From: Odobenus rosmarus divergens
Lineage: Eukaryota; Chordata; Mammalia; Carnivora; Odobenidae
Direction: 5' to 3'
Assembly: GCF_000321225.1 (NCBI RefSeq)
Contig: NW_004450286.1
Span: forward strand, 891,236 to 955,235
DNA: 64,000 bases
The translations under genes and the position numbers were made by a program. Under the pieces are notes generated by a model, which worked only from the letters and a program-made list of their open reading frames with translations, searched no databases and was not told the origin of the DNA. Below, piece by piece: positions 35,223 to 45,239 of this stretch. Numbering within the stretch: the stretch's first letter is position 1; every line of letters starts with the position of its first letter.

Positions 35223-36233
35223 AAAAAAAAACCTCAATGGATGAATTAAATCGCAGACTAGACACAGAGAAAGCAAGCTTTAGGGAACTGGAACAAAGAA
35301 GGAGAGAAAAACCAACAGGCACACAGGACAGACACACGAAGAGGAGGAAACAAGAAAAAGAGCATGACAGACAAGCAGGAGAGAGTGAGGGGCCTTGCTG
35401 CATCTCTGCCGGGCACCCCACAATGCAAAACTAGAGAGAGCCATCAAGGGATGATGGCCAAGATGCTTTCCAGAATGAGGAAAGATGCGAATCCTCCGAT
35501 TCAGGAAGAACAAACCCCAAAGAGGATAAATTAAGAAGAAAGTCATATCTAGATACATACTTTGTAGTAAGCTTTCAAAAAATCAAAAATGAAAAGATCT
35601 TAGAAACAGTCCCTGCTCCCCCCAATAGACGAATACTCTACACAGAATAATAGGTAAGCAACAGCCATGATGAAAGCCGAGATCAGCGAAATGACCTCAA
35701 AGTGCTGAGAGGTGTCAACCATCAAGGACTTCAAAGTGTCAACTTGCTAAAATGATGATCCAAAACCAAGGGTGAAATAAAGACATTTCAGGCAAACAGA
35801 AACTGAGAGCAGGTGCTGCCAGAGACACTTCCAGTGCATAGTACTTTAAGGGAAAAAAACAAAAACAAAAAAAAAAAACAATCCGCAGAAGCTCAGAGAT
35901 GAAAGACTAAGGAGCAAAGAAATTGACAAATGTGTGAATAAGTATAAACAAACGTTGACAGTATCCTGTAATAGCACCAATGACTAAGTTAGTACAGGAA
36001 GAGGAAGAGGAAGACTGAACAAAAGTCCCGGATGGCAATACCCCAGAGAATGAGAAAGGGTGATTTTACACGAGAAAGTTTACAACGAGAAACTTTCGAC
36101 CTTGCTAAGAATGCATGTTAGCCTTTTTAAGGGCAACCACTAAAGAATCAGAAAGGCTCTAAGAGTCAACCGGCACAGAGAAAAGAATGTGACTTTTTAA
36201 AAGTTCCATCACTCTAAAAGAAGGCAGGAGAAC

Positions 36234-36420
36234 GGGCTCCTGGGTGGCTTGGTGGGTTAAGCGTCTGCCTTCGGCTCAGGTCATGATCTCGGGGTCCTGG
36301 GATCGAGCCCCTCATCGGGCTCCCTGCTCCGCCGGAAGCCTGCTTCTCCCTCTCCATCTGCCGCTCCCCCCTGCTTGTGCGTGCTCTCTCTCAAATAAAT
36401 ACATAAAATCTTAGAAGAAA
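36234..36420 (+). mobile_element. Carnivore tRNA-derived SINE
   Basis: Full-length, with the head GGGCTCCTGGGTGGCTTGGT and the tail AAATAAATACATAAAATCTT. The near-perfect duplication is AAGGCAGGAGAAC and AAGGCAGGAAAAG (36,221 and 36,421). Confidence 0.93.
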
Positions 36421-36794
36421 AAGGCAGGAAAAGAGGGGAGAAAGCATGGAAAGCAGGACATTGATCAAACACATCACGGTAGAAATAAACTCTCACAGAA
36501 CAATAAATGTAAATGACCCTAATTCAGGGTTATACTGCCAACTACCTAGATTGGGTGACATCACAAAATCCAATGACTTGTGGTTAACGAGACCCACCTG
36601 AAACATAAAAACAAAGGGAATTGAAAGGTAAGATGAAAGATCTCCCTGTGAGGACTAATCGGAAGAAGGTTGGCACACTGAACAATGGTGAAGATGGTAA
36701 ACTTCATGTTATGTGTATTTTACCACACGTAAAAATAATTAAATTAAAAAAGAAAATTGGAATAGCTCTATTAATATTTGACTAAATTTATTTT

Positions 36795-36986
36795 TTTTAA
36801 AGATTTTATTTATTTATTTGAGAGAGAGAGAATGGGAGATAGAGAGCACGAGAGGGGAGAGGGTCAGAGGGAGAAGCAGACTCCCTGCTGAGCAGGGAGC
36901 CCGATGTGGGATTCGATCCCGGGACTCCAGGATCATGACCTGAGCCGAAGGCAGTCGCTTAACCAACTGAGCCACCCAGGCGCCCC
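36795..36986 (-). mobile_element. Carnivore tRNA-derived SINE
   Basis: Full-length, reverse orientation, ending GAGCCACCCAGGCGCCCC. The target duplication TGACTAAATTTATWTT is at 36,779-36,794 and 36,987-37,002 with one mismatch. The GGTCAGAGGGAGAAGCAGAC body matches the copy at 18.3 kb. Confidence 0.94.
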
Positions 36987-37648
36987 TGACTAAATTTATA
37001 TTTGGGGGGGAGAAGCATCATTTGGGGTGGTTTAAAGAATTTAATTCACCAGGAAGACAAAGCAATACTAAACTTGTTTAATAAAATCGTCTCAAACATA
37101 TAAAGCCAAAGTCGACAGAACTCTCGTTGCAGGAGAAAATCTATAGGTCTTGAACAATCTGTTTTCACAGAGCGAGAGTTTAACATGATTTCCTTAGTAA
37201 TTAAAATATCAAGAGACCGTAGTTTTGAACACAGTACCCTGCATCAAAAAATCAATGAACAGATATTCTTCTCACGTACACAGGAACGTTTACCACAACA
37301 TTTAGTCAACCACCGAGAAAATTTCAACCAGCATCGAAGAATGGCTTTCATCCAGGCATGTCCTGCTACAGTGTGACTATATTAGAAATCACTAGCCAAG
37401 TGATAGTATTTAAAACCCCATTTTCTTGAAAATGTAAAAAGCATACTTTGAAGTAACTCACAGGTTAAAGAAAAATCAGGACTTTTGGAAAATGTTAAGA
37501 AACCAGGCAGTGATGAAGAAAGACTTCCTACCAAAACTATAGAGAAGCAGTTTAAAAGACTTTTAGGGTAATGTAGAGCCTTACGTGTTTACATTAAAAA
37601 GGAAGAAAAATGAAAATTAAACGAGCTAAGGACTTAAGAAGTTTGTAA

Positions 37649-37821
37649 GGGGTGCCTGGGTGGTTCTTGGTTTGGGTTCAGGTCATGGTATCGCGGTTGT
37701 GGGATCGAGCCCTGTGTGGGGCTCCGCGCTCAGCATGGAGTCTGCTTCAGATTCTCTCTCCCTCTGCCCCTCCCCCTGCTCAGGCTTTCTCTCTCTCTAA
37801 AACAAATAAATAAAATCCTTT
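37649..37821 (+). mobile_element. Carnivore SINE, internally deleted
   Basis: The head GGGGTGCCTGGGTGGTTCTT is joined directly to GGTTCAGGTCATGGTATC, so the usual GTTAAGCGTCTGCCTTC segment with the A-box-adjacent part is missing or degenerate. The tail AAACAAATAAATAAAATCC is present. No clear target duplication. Confidence 0.85.
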
Positions 37822-39682
37822 TACAGGAACTAATGATTTGATAGAGAGGATCAATAAAGCCAGGAGCGGGTTCTTTGAAAAAAATAATAAAAGATGGAAA
37901 AATCGTTAGCAAGACTCATCTAAAAAAAAGAGAGACACTGATAAAAACCTGTGATCAAAAAGAAAACATCGCTAAAACGATTCAGAAATATATTTTTTCT
38001 AAGAGCAAGAGAGAGAGAGAGAGACTACTATGAATAACTTCATGGCCACAACAGTGAAATTTCAGACAGATTGGAAATTTTCCTAGAACAATGTAACTTG
38101 CCAAAACTGATACCAGGAAAAAAGCCAGAAAATCCAAATAGAACCATCACTGCTGAAGATATGGGCTGAGTACAAAAACTGGGTGCCAGTGTTCCACAGG
38201 ATGGAAAAAGAGGAAGGACTCCCCAGGTCTTTCCATGAAGAACCCCAGAGGAAGAGGGAACCAAGAATAATCACAGGATGAAGGGAATGCCACTGTGACT
38301 GCATTTGGTTTTTTCAAAATAGGCACAATAATTGCAATCTACACCCCCGTTTTGTTGAAGGACCTCTCTGATTATAGTTCGTGTGTGTAGTGCCTAGAGT
38401 AAGTAGAGTTTATGTAAGTAGATGCAATCAGAATCAACGGGTTCCTCATGCATTCTGTGTAGAGTATCCATGGAACCTTTCTGTCAAGGGTAAATGTTTA
38501 GTAACCTTAGGAAAAGAGACATCAAAACCATATCCACATGCAAAAGAATGAAGTTGGACCCCTTTCCAAACACAAAAATAAACTCTAGGTGAATCACACC
38601 TAAATGGGAGAGGGAGAACTATGAGACTCTTAGAAGAAAGTATAGGAGTAAATCTTCGTGATCTTGGGTTAGGCAACGACCTCTCAGGTATGACATTAAA
38701 AATATAAGCAACAAAAGGACAAACGGATACTTTGGACTACATTAAAGTTAAAAAAAAGGTTTTGTGCTTCAAAGGACACTCTTAAGAGAGTGAAAAGATA
38801 ACCCAGAATAGGATAAAATGTTTGCAAATCATGTATCTGAAAAGGGTCTTGGATCCAAAATATATAAAGAACTATTATAAATCAACAACAAAAAGACAAT
38901 GCAATTCAAAAATCGGCAAAGGACTTGGATAGACATTTCTCCAAAGAACATATACAAATGACCTATAAGCAAATGAAAAGAAGCTCACCATCATTAGCCA
39001 TTGGGGAGATCCAAATCAAAACCACCCTGAGATACCACTTCACATCTACGAGAATGGTTGTAATTAAAAAGTCCAATAATAACAATGATGTGGAGAAGTT
39101 AGAACCCTCCTACAATGCTGGTGGGAAAGTAAAATGGTGCCGCCACATAGGAAAACATTTCCTGAAAAGCTAAATGTAGAGTTACCCTATGACCCAGCAA
39201 TTCCATGATTAGGTATATATCCAAAAGAAATGAAAACCCAGGTCCACACAAAAACTTGTACGCAAATGTTCATAGCAGCATTATTCATAACAGCCCCAAA
39301 GTGGAAACAACCCAAATGGCCACAATTAATGAGTAAATACAATGTGGTAACTCCGTACAAGGGACTATTATTCAGCCATAAAAAAGAATGAAGGACTGAT
39401 ACATGGTACAACTTGGATGAACCTTGAAAATATGATGTTACGTGAAATAAGCCAGACACAAAGGTCACATCTTCCATGAGTCCATTAATACGAAATGTCC
39501 TACACTTTCCTGTCCTCCATCCATAGAGACAGAAAGTTAGACCGGTGTCTAATGAAAAGAGCAGTGACCACTAAAGGATACAGGGTTTCTTTTTCAGAGG
39601 GATGAACATGTTTGAAAATTGATCATGGTGGTGGGTGCACGACTCTGTGAATATACTAAAAACCACTGAATCGTACACTTTA

Positions 39683-39922
39683 TTTTTTTCTTTTTTGAGA
39701 GAGCGAGAGAGAGCACAAGCCAGGGGGAGGGGCGGAGGAAGAAGTAGACTCCCCGCTGAGCAGGGAGTCCGATGCGGGGCTCGACAAGCCAGGGGGAGGG
39801 GCGGAGGAAGAAGTAGACTCCCCGCTGAGCAGGGAGTCCGATGCGGGGCTCGAACCCAGGACCCGGGGATCATGACCTGAGCCAAAGGCAGACGCTTAAC
39901 CGACTGAACCACCCAGGTGCCC
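39683..39922 (-). mobile_element. Carnivore SINE with 69-bp tandem duplication
   Basis: A reverse-orientation element in which 69 bases, starting ACAAGCCAGGGGGAGGGGCG and ending GATGCGGGGCTCG, occur twice in tandem without visible differences (39,715-39,783 and 39,784-39,852). The target duplication CTGAATCGTACACTTTA / CTGAATTGTACACTTTA (39,666 and 39,923) lies outside both units. It is inserted in old L1 3' UTR. Confidence 0.93.
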
Positions 39923-40440
39923 CTGAATTGTACACTTTAAATGCGTGATTGTACGTGAGTTCTATTTCAACAAAGTGACTAATCATAAACCATATGGAGG
40001 GTGTCTGGCAATTGAACACACTGTGTGAAAACTTACGTCTCAGACAAAAAAGTGTGCGTAAGTCTCTTGTGAAGCACTAAATGTCACCCGGGGAGGACAG
40101 CTGTCATCAGGCGCAGAGGCCAAGAAAGGTCGTCCTAGACCCGATGTCATCCTCGCTCTTTAACGGACCGCCCCCACCAGGGTCCCTTGGACAGTAGCGA
40201 CTTCACATGGCACTCGGAAAGTGCCAAATGCACATTTCATCAAGAATCCAAGGATTGTGAGAAGTCCCCAAGTCCTCCGGTTGATGTTATGGATGAGCAA
40301 ACTAACCTGGAAAGGGGTTCAGACTTAGCAAGTCTCCAACAAAGCTGAGCCTACAGCCTGTTCTTCTTCCTCACCTGTCTCTTCCTACAGAACTAAACTC
40401 ACAGCCTCGGAAGGCTGACCTCTTTTTTCTCTTTTCTTTC

Positions 40441-40900
40441 TTTTTTTTTTTTTAGTTATTTACAGATGATTTTTATTTTTAAAGATGACAGCAGCAGTAA
40501 CAGGGACATTCAACAGATATGATTGGAATCGCACTAGATTCTAAATATGTTTTATGTTCCTGAAAGAAACATGGCATGTTCCTATCCATTCCTTAAACGC
40601 AGAGATGTAATTTTATTCACGCGGTGGTATCAACACTATTCGACATGTAGGGCCTTTTCCTCCCTGTTTAAATTGAATTTCATTTTGAAAAGCTGATGTT
40701 GAGATGCGTCGACCTATTTTAATCGGGTTACCTTCTACCTTTGTAAAAACGACACTAATTTCTCTGAATGCCGCGCCAGAGTACTTACCTGGTAGCAGTC
40801 TCTGAAAAGTTTCAAAGATCTTAATAAATGTTTTCACGCTGCCATGCAAACAACAACCCAACTCCTGTTTACGGCCGTGTGACAAAACTAGGCACAGACA
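40441..40900 (-). pseudogene. Processed retrocopy of an unrecognised gene
   Basis: On the minus strand there is an uninterrupted reading frame of roughly 86 codons. It includes VKTFIKIFETFQRLLPGKYS, GAAFREISVVFTKVEGNPIK and CRIVLIPPRE. It stops at 40,613 and is followed by about 160 bases of 3'-UTR-like DNA, an AATAAA signal (40,477-40,472) and, 18 bases later, 13 A (T at 40,441-40,453). No intron is seen. These are marks of an LINE-mediated cDNA insertion. I cannot name the parent protein: the segment looks like a C-terminal globular domain, with no catalytic motif I recognise. The 5' end is unclear; similarity to a gene probably stops near 40,900, where the frame continues into ordinary-looking DNA. 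Either a 5'-truncated pseudogene or a last exon of a real gene is possible; the A tail favours the former. Confidence 0.6.
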
Positions 40901-41534
40901 GAAGGGGGTCAGGAGGCCACAATTTCTGGAGGGGGGTGGAACCTCGGGGACGAGATGGCATCCAGGTTCCCAGAAGGCAGCATAAGCCCCTGTTCCCGTA
41001 AGAGCAAGGCCCTCATGGGGGCACAAAGACTCAAGGGATGAGCTACCCCATGGTGTCACACGTGGTCTGGGGCCTGTGGCTATTTGTTCCCGTCACATAC
41101 ACCGGTTGGAGTGTGAACTGTTGAAACAGCCCCCCCACTTACCCAGCTGTCTTCACCTCAAACCAGTGTGATTTTGGCCCCCAGAAGTTGCCCTGTGAGT
41201 CACTCAACCCATGGAAACCTCACCCCACCCTGACCTCAGGTAAGACAAAGGATGAAGACCCCCGGCCTCTGGCCCCACCCACATCTCTTTCCCCATTTGT
41301 TCACCCACCCATTCTGTGGCTGCAACCTCAGGCCAGGGCTGGGGAGGGGCTGGGGAACCAGTGTGGCCCCTGGTTCTCCTCACAAAAGGGGGAACAGGTA
41401 ACTGTGTCCTGGGGTACGTTGTTTGGGGTCTAGAGCCGGGGCTGGCTGGGAAGCAGCTGTGGGTAGGAAGTAGGCCAGGAGGTTAATTCCTCCCCACTGC
41501 CTGGGGAGGGGGGAATGGTCACCCGAGTGCACAC

Positions 41535-41915
41535 ATGCTGAGAACCAGACACTGTTCTAAGCACAGCACACATAGTAACCCTCACATTCTTCACAACCTG
41601 TAGGGTCTACACTATTATTATCCCCCCCTTTTTTTTTCTTTTAGATTTTATTTATTTATTTGACAGAGAGAGAGATACTGAGAGCAGGAACACAAGCAGG
41701 GGGAGTGGGAGAGGGAGAAGCAGGCTTCCCGCCGAGCAGGGAGCCCGATGCGGGGCTCGATCCCAGGACCCTGGGATCATGACCTGAACCGAAGGCAGAT
41801 GCTTAATGACTGAGCCACCCAGGCACCCCTATTATCCCCCTTTTTAGCTGAGGAAACCCAGGCCCAGAGAGGCTAGAGAAGCTTGCCAGGTCACACAGCT
41901 AGAGCCTAACCGAGC
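41535..41915 (-). repeat. MIR split by a SINE
   Basis: The left part is 41,535-41,628 (AGACACTGTTCTAAGCACAG) and the right part is 41,830-41,915 (GCTGAGGAAACCCAGGCCCA, AGGTCACACAGCTAGAGCC). Together they form one reverse MIR with a carnivore SINE in its middle. Confidence 0.8.
41636..41829 (-). mobile_element. Carnivore tRNA-derived SINE
   Basis: Full-length, reverse orientation, ending GAGCCACCCAGGCACCCC. Flanked by TATTATCCCCCCTTTTT-like duplications. It lies about 600 bases upstream of the proposed PRF1 promoter. Confidence 0.94.
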
Positions 41916-42249
41916 TAGCCCAAGCCCAGGCGGCGGGCTCTAAGCCCCATGGGGAGCTCCTATGCTATGCCACCTCCTAGGCCTCACACACATGATGCTG
42001 TAGCTAGAAGCATGGGGACTGCCCTTGCTGGCCCACTCGTCAACCCCAGAGTTGAATCTCAAAATCCCCAGGCCCCTGTGTGTGCTCCACACAAACCCTC
42101 ACCTATCAGCCCAGGCCTCTGTGTCCCAGGCAGCTCTGCTTGTGGGATGAGATTCTGGCCCTCACAGCTTTGCTTCCTGGAGGGCTGTCAGAAGGGCCGG
42201 ATGGGGAGGGGAGGACAGGATGGGTGCTGGTGGGAGGGGGAGAGAGGAG

Positions 42250-42345
42250 GGGACCCATGACCACAGCTGGCGGGGCGGGGCAGGAAGCAGAAGTGATGTG
42301 CACGGTGGCCTGGGTGATGAGCTGTGTGGTGAACCTGCCTGGGAG
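42250..42345 (+). promoter_or_regulatory. Candidate PRF1 core promoter
   Basis: Within about 40 bases lie ACCACAG (RUNX-type, 42,260), GGCGGGGCGGGGC (Sp1-type GC box, 42,269-42,281) and CAGGAAGC (ETS-type GGAA core, 42,281). Perforin promoters are known to use ETS and Sp1 sites and RUNX and T-box factors. The position, about 1.5 kb upstream of the coding start, fits the known gene layout. The function of these particular sites is inference. Confidence 0.4.
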
Positions 42346-42420
42346 CTGACACCACCATTTCAGGAGCATCTCCTGAGGGGAGAGAATGTCTGTGTAGAGC
42401 GTCTCTGCCCAGGACTCCAG
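42346..42420 (+). other. PRF1: Candidate PRF1 non-coding exon 1
   Basis: Mammalian PRF1 has a short non-coding first exon 1-2 kb before the coding exons. The best donor in the right place is GGACTCCAG|GTAGGG at 42,420/42,421, just downstream of the RUNX/GC-box/ETS cluster. The exon start is a guess, because no transcript evidence is available. Confidence 0.35.
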
Positions 42421-42534
42421 GTAGGGAGGAAGGTGGGTGTCGGGGAGGCTGCGAGCCCTTGGGTGGGGACAGAGAGGCCCGGGAGTGGGGCTGCTCCGTC
42501 CGGGGAAGAGCCTGTTGGAGTAGGAAGTGCTGTG

Positions 42535-42620
42535 ACCCATGAGACTGTGTTCTGTCACTGACTTGCTGGGTGGCCTCATGCCTGCTCCGGGCCTCAGTGT
42601 CCTCACAGAGAAAGTGGAAA
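42535..42620 (+). repeat. MIR fragment
   Basis: A sense MIR core (CACTGACTTGCTGGGTGGCC, then CGGGCCTCAGTGTCCTCACA) inside the proposed PRF1 intron 1. Confidence 0.6.
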
Positions 42621-43599
42621 CGCTATAGGGCATCGTCTGTAAGGCCGCTTCAGATGCTGACAGGGAAAGCCTTTAAGAAAGCTGGAAACAGGCTCCCTGG
42701 AAGATCAGATGATGGAGACCAGGATAGAGATGGAGCTCTGTGCATTAAGGTCATAAACTGTGCTGGCCTCCCAAGTGGGATGACCCCAGGGCCTTCTCCT
42801 ATTTACTTCCCCTGGGGCCTGCATGTCACCTGGAATCCCACCACCCAGTCACTCCTTCGGGTGAGGCGCAGAAGGCCCTGGCTAGATGCAGGTGTTCCTG
42901 CTCTCCACGGCACCCCCCCACCTCCCCGTGTCTCAGAGAAGCTGTGGTCCCTGGCAGGCGCTGGAAGGAACAGCCCTCCGAGGAGTCCAGTTTAGATAGG
43001 GGGAGAGTGTGGAGACTCCAGATTATAAACAGGTCCCTGTGAGGCTCCAGAGCCACCTCAAAATTGTGAAGAAATTTCTAGCCAATAGTTGCCCAACAAT
43101 AGGCCACAGGTAGCTCGCGGCGCTGCTGGAATTCTGCAGAGCATGGCAGAGAATGCCAGAGGAGGCGTGGGCATCCGGAGATCTGGAGAGGGAGCGTGAA
43201 GCCCTCCCCACACGGGAGGCAAGGGCAGAGGCACGTGCTCAGCCTCCAGGCTGGAATTCGGGCTGCTGTTCCCCCATGAGGCTCAGAGAGCAGGCCCCAA
43301 CGGGAAGGTGGGACAATAAGGGCAATGCATTCTTTCTTTCCCAGTTCTGTTAAGGGCTTCATGGGAGACGGGCAGACAGAGAACGAGAGGAGTGGGGTGG
43401 GAAAAGCATGGCTTGTTCTGGGGCCCAAAATGATACTCCCCCAGAATCCAGGCTTCTCTAGAGTCCCAGATCCCTCCCCAAACTCGCTCCATCTGCACTC
43501 TGCCCCCTCTTCTGTGTGCAGAGCCCCTTCCCCACCAGCAGCGGCTGTGGTCCTGGGGACAAAGCCATCAGTCTGGATCCCCATTAGGCCTTAAATAAT

Positions 43600-43690
43600 G
43601 AAATCCTAGCAAGGGGCTCCTCCTGGCTGTGTGACCTCAGGCAAGTCCCTTCTCATCCTTGGGCCCATTTGTACAGGTGGGGGATGGGCC
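43600..43690 (+). repeat. MIR fragment
   Basis: A sense MIR core (GGCTGTGTGACCTCAGGCAA, then GGGCCCATTTGTACAG) in PRF1 intron 1, 150 bases before the coding exon. Confidence 0.6.
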
Positions 43691-43839
43691 AGGTTTGTAA
43701 AGGTCATTGCAGCTCTGACGTTCAGTGACTTACGAGGTATCCTATTCCCTCTCCATTCCATATGCCATGATGGTTCATCCTCCATACCTCTGCCCTCAGC
43801 TTCCGGAGCCCAGACGCCCCCCCCCGTCTCCGCAGCTCC

Positions 43840-44378
43840 ATGGGTGCCCACCTGTTCCTCCAGGGCCTCCTCCTGCTGCTGCTGCCCACGCCCACCCCAG
43901 CCCCCTGCCACACAGCCACCCGCAATGAGTGCCGGCGCAACCAAGTGTTCGTGCCCGGCGCGGCACTGGCCGGGGAGGGCGTGGACGTGACCAGCCTCAG
44001 GCGCTCGGGCTCCTTCCCCGTGGACACAGAGAGCTTCCTGCGGCCCGATGGCACCTGCACCCTCTGCCAGAACGCCCTGCAGGAGGGTGCCCTCCAGCGC
44101 CTGCCCCTGGCACTGACCGACTGGCGCTCCCAGGGCTCAGGCTGCCAGCGCCAAGTGGTCAGGGCCAAGGCCAACTCCATCGAGGGCGTGGCCAGGGAGG
44201 CGGCCAGCAACATCCGCAATGACTGGCGGCTGGGGCTGGATGTGTCTCCCAAACCCAGCGCCAATGTGCAGGTGACCGTGGCCGGCTCGCACTCCAGCAT
44301 GGCCAACTTTGCTGCCCAGAAGAGCCACCAGGACCAGTACAGCTTCAGCACTGACTTGGTGGAGTGTCGCTTCTACAG
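43840..44378 (+). CDS. PRF1: Perforin-1, coding exon 2
   Basis: This exon encodes residues 1-179 and two bases of codon 180 of perforin, the pore-forming protein that cytotoxic T and NK cells store in secretory granules and release at the immune synapse to admit granzymes. The translation starts [15 protein letters not shown], a leucine-rich signal peptide. The N-terminal part of the MACPF domain follows, with the cysteine-containing block [20 protein letters not shown] and the helix-forming stretch [20 protein letters not shown]. The acceptor is CCGCAG (exon from 43,836) and the donor CTACAG|GTGAGC. I chose the ATG at 43,840 because it is the first after the acceptor and opens the signal peptide; G at +4. 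The frame is intact. A decayed copy of this exon lies at 23.1-23.6 kb. Confidence 0.97.
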
Positions 44379-45239
44379 GTGAGCGCTGCAGGTGGGGGTG
44401 GAGCAGCTCAGGGAGAGGGCCGGGAAACTGGGCGTGGTCCGGGAGCCCTGGGATTGGCAGGGTGGGGACTGGGAGGCTGTGTCCACCAGGGGGATACACG
44501 ACCCTGGTTCACGCACACTGGGTGATACGGTGCCCTCGGGGCCTCCTCCCCGGGGCCCCCTGAACAGGAAGAGCCCCAGGAGAGAACAGGTGGAGGAGAA
44601 GCGAGCAAGGCTGTGCTGAGATCCCCAACATGGTGCCATCCGGATCTACGGAGTGCCCAGTCCCCTCTGTCCTGCGGGCAGGAGACTTCCCATCACTGGG
44701 CCTCATTCACCCACTCGACCACGATCATGCCTGTCGTGTATCAGGCTCTGGGCTGGGGATTCGGACTATAGGGCTAGACAACAGCAATCACACCCCTCCC
44801 TTCAGGGACCTGGGTCCCACAACCCCAGAAATGCCTGGTCTCCATGGAGCACCCAAGTCACCCACCCTAATTTCCCCCACAGTGAGACAGGGCACCTCCT
44901 GCCTAGTGGCCAGAGCTGTCAGGAGCCCGATCTAGGGGACAGAGGGACAGGGCCACAGGACTGGGTTCCAAAGCTAGAGGGTCACCATCAGTTTTCTAAC
45001 TAGAAAATAAAAAGGAAAGAAAAAGCTTTACTTTGCAAAGGAAAAGCAGAAATTCAGCAAACCCAGGAGCAACCTTGGGTTTCCCTGACAGCTCAGTGGT
45101 TCAGAGCTTGGGCTTGGAGTCAGGCCACCTGGGTTCAAGTTGTCTTTCTATCACTTGTGACCTTGGGCAACACTGAGGGACGGCTGAATGGGGAAAAGTA
45201 ACCACTACTGGCCCATCTGATGTTTCTCTCCCCTTCCAG
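44379..45239 (+). other. PRF1: PRF1 intron 2
   Basis: An 861-base intron with consensus ends (GTGAGC ... CCCTTCCAG). It contains a MIR (about 45,088-45,180: TGGAGTCAGGCCACCTGGGT) and otherwise unique GC-rich DNA. GTCCACCAGGGGG at 44,482-44,494 resembles half of a CTCF motif. Confidence 0.95.

Larger units (their letters stand above)
33010..39980 (+). repeat. Ancient plus-strand L1 array, SINE-interrupted
   Basis: An old L1 in sense orientation, probably one element of near full length. 5'-like sequence lies at about 33,010-33,800, ORF1-like at 35,240-36,200 (AGACTAGACACAGAGAAAGC), ORF2-like at 37,040-38,060 and 38,680-39,480 (GGACTTGGATAGACATTTCT, GAGTTACCCTATGACCCAGC), and the 3' UTR at 39,480-39,980. 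It carries many stops and is dead. SINEs at 33.8, 34.3, 35.0, 36.2, 36.8, 37.6 and 39.7 kb split it. Whether all pieces come from one element is inference from their order and strand. Confidence 0.65.

Noticed and set aside
35036..35224. Recurrent small frame with a PCSAGSLLLPLPLPLLV-like hydrophobic translation, seen at many SINE sites
   Set aside because: It is the translated CT-rich body of the SINE, repeated wherever the element occurs. It is not a gene.
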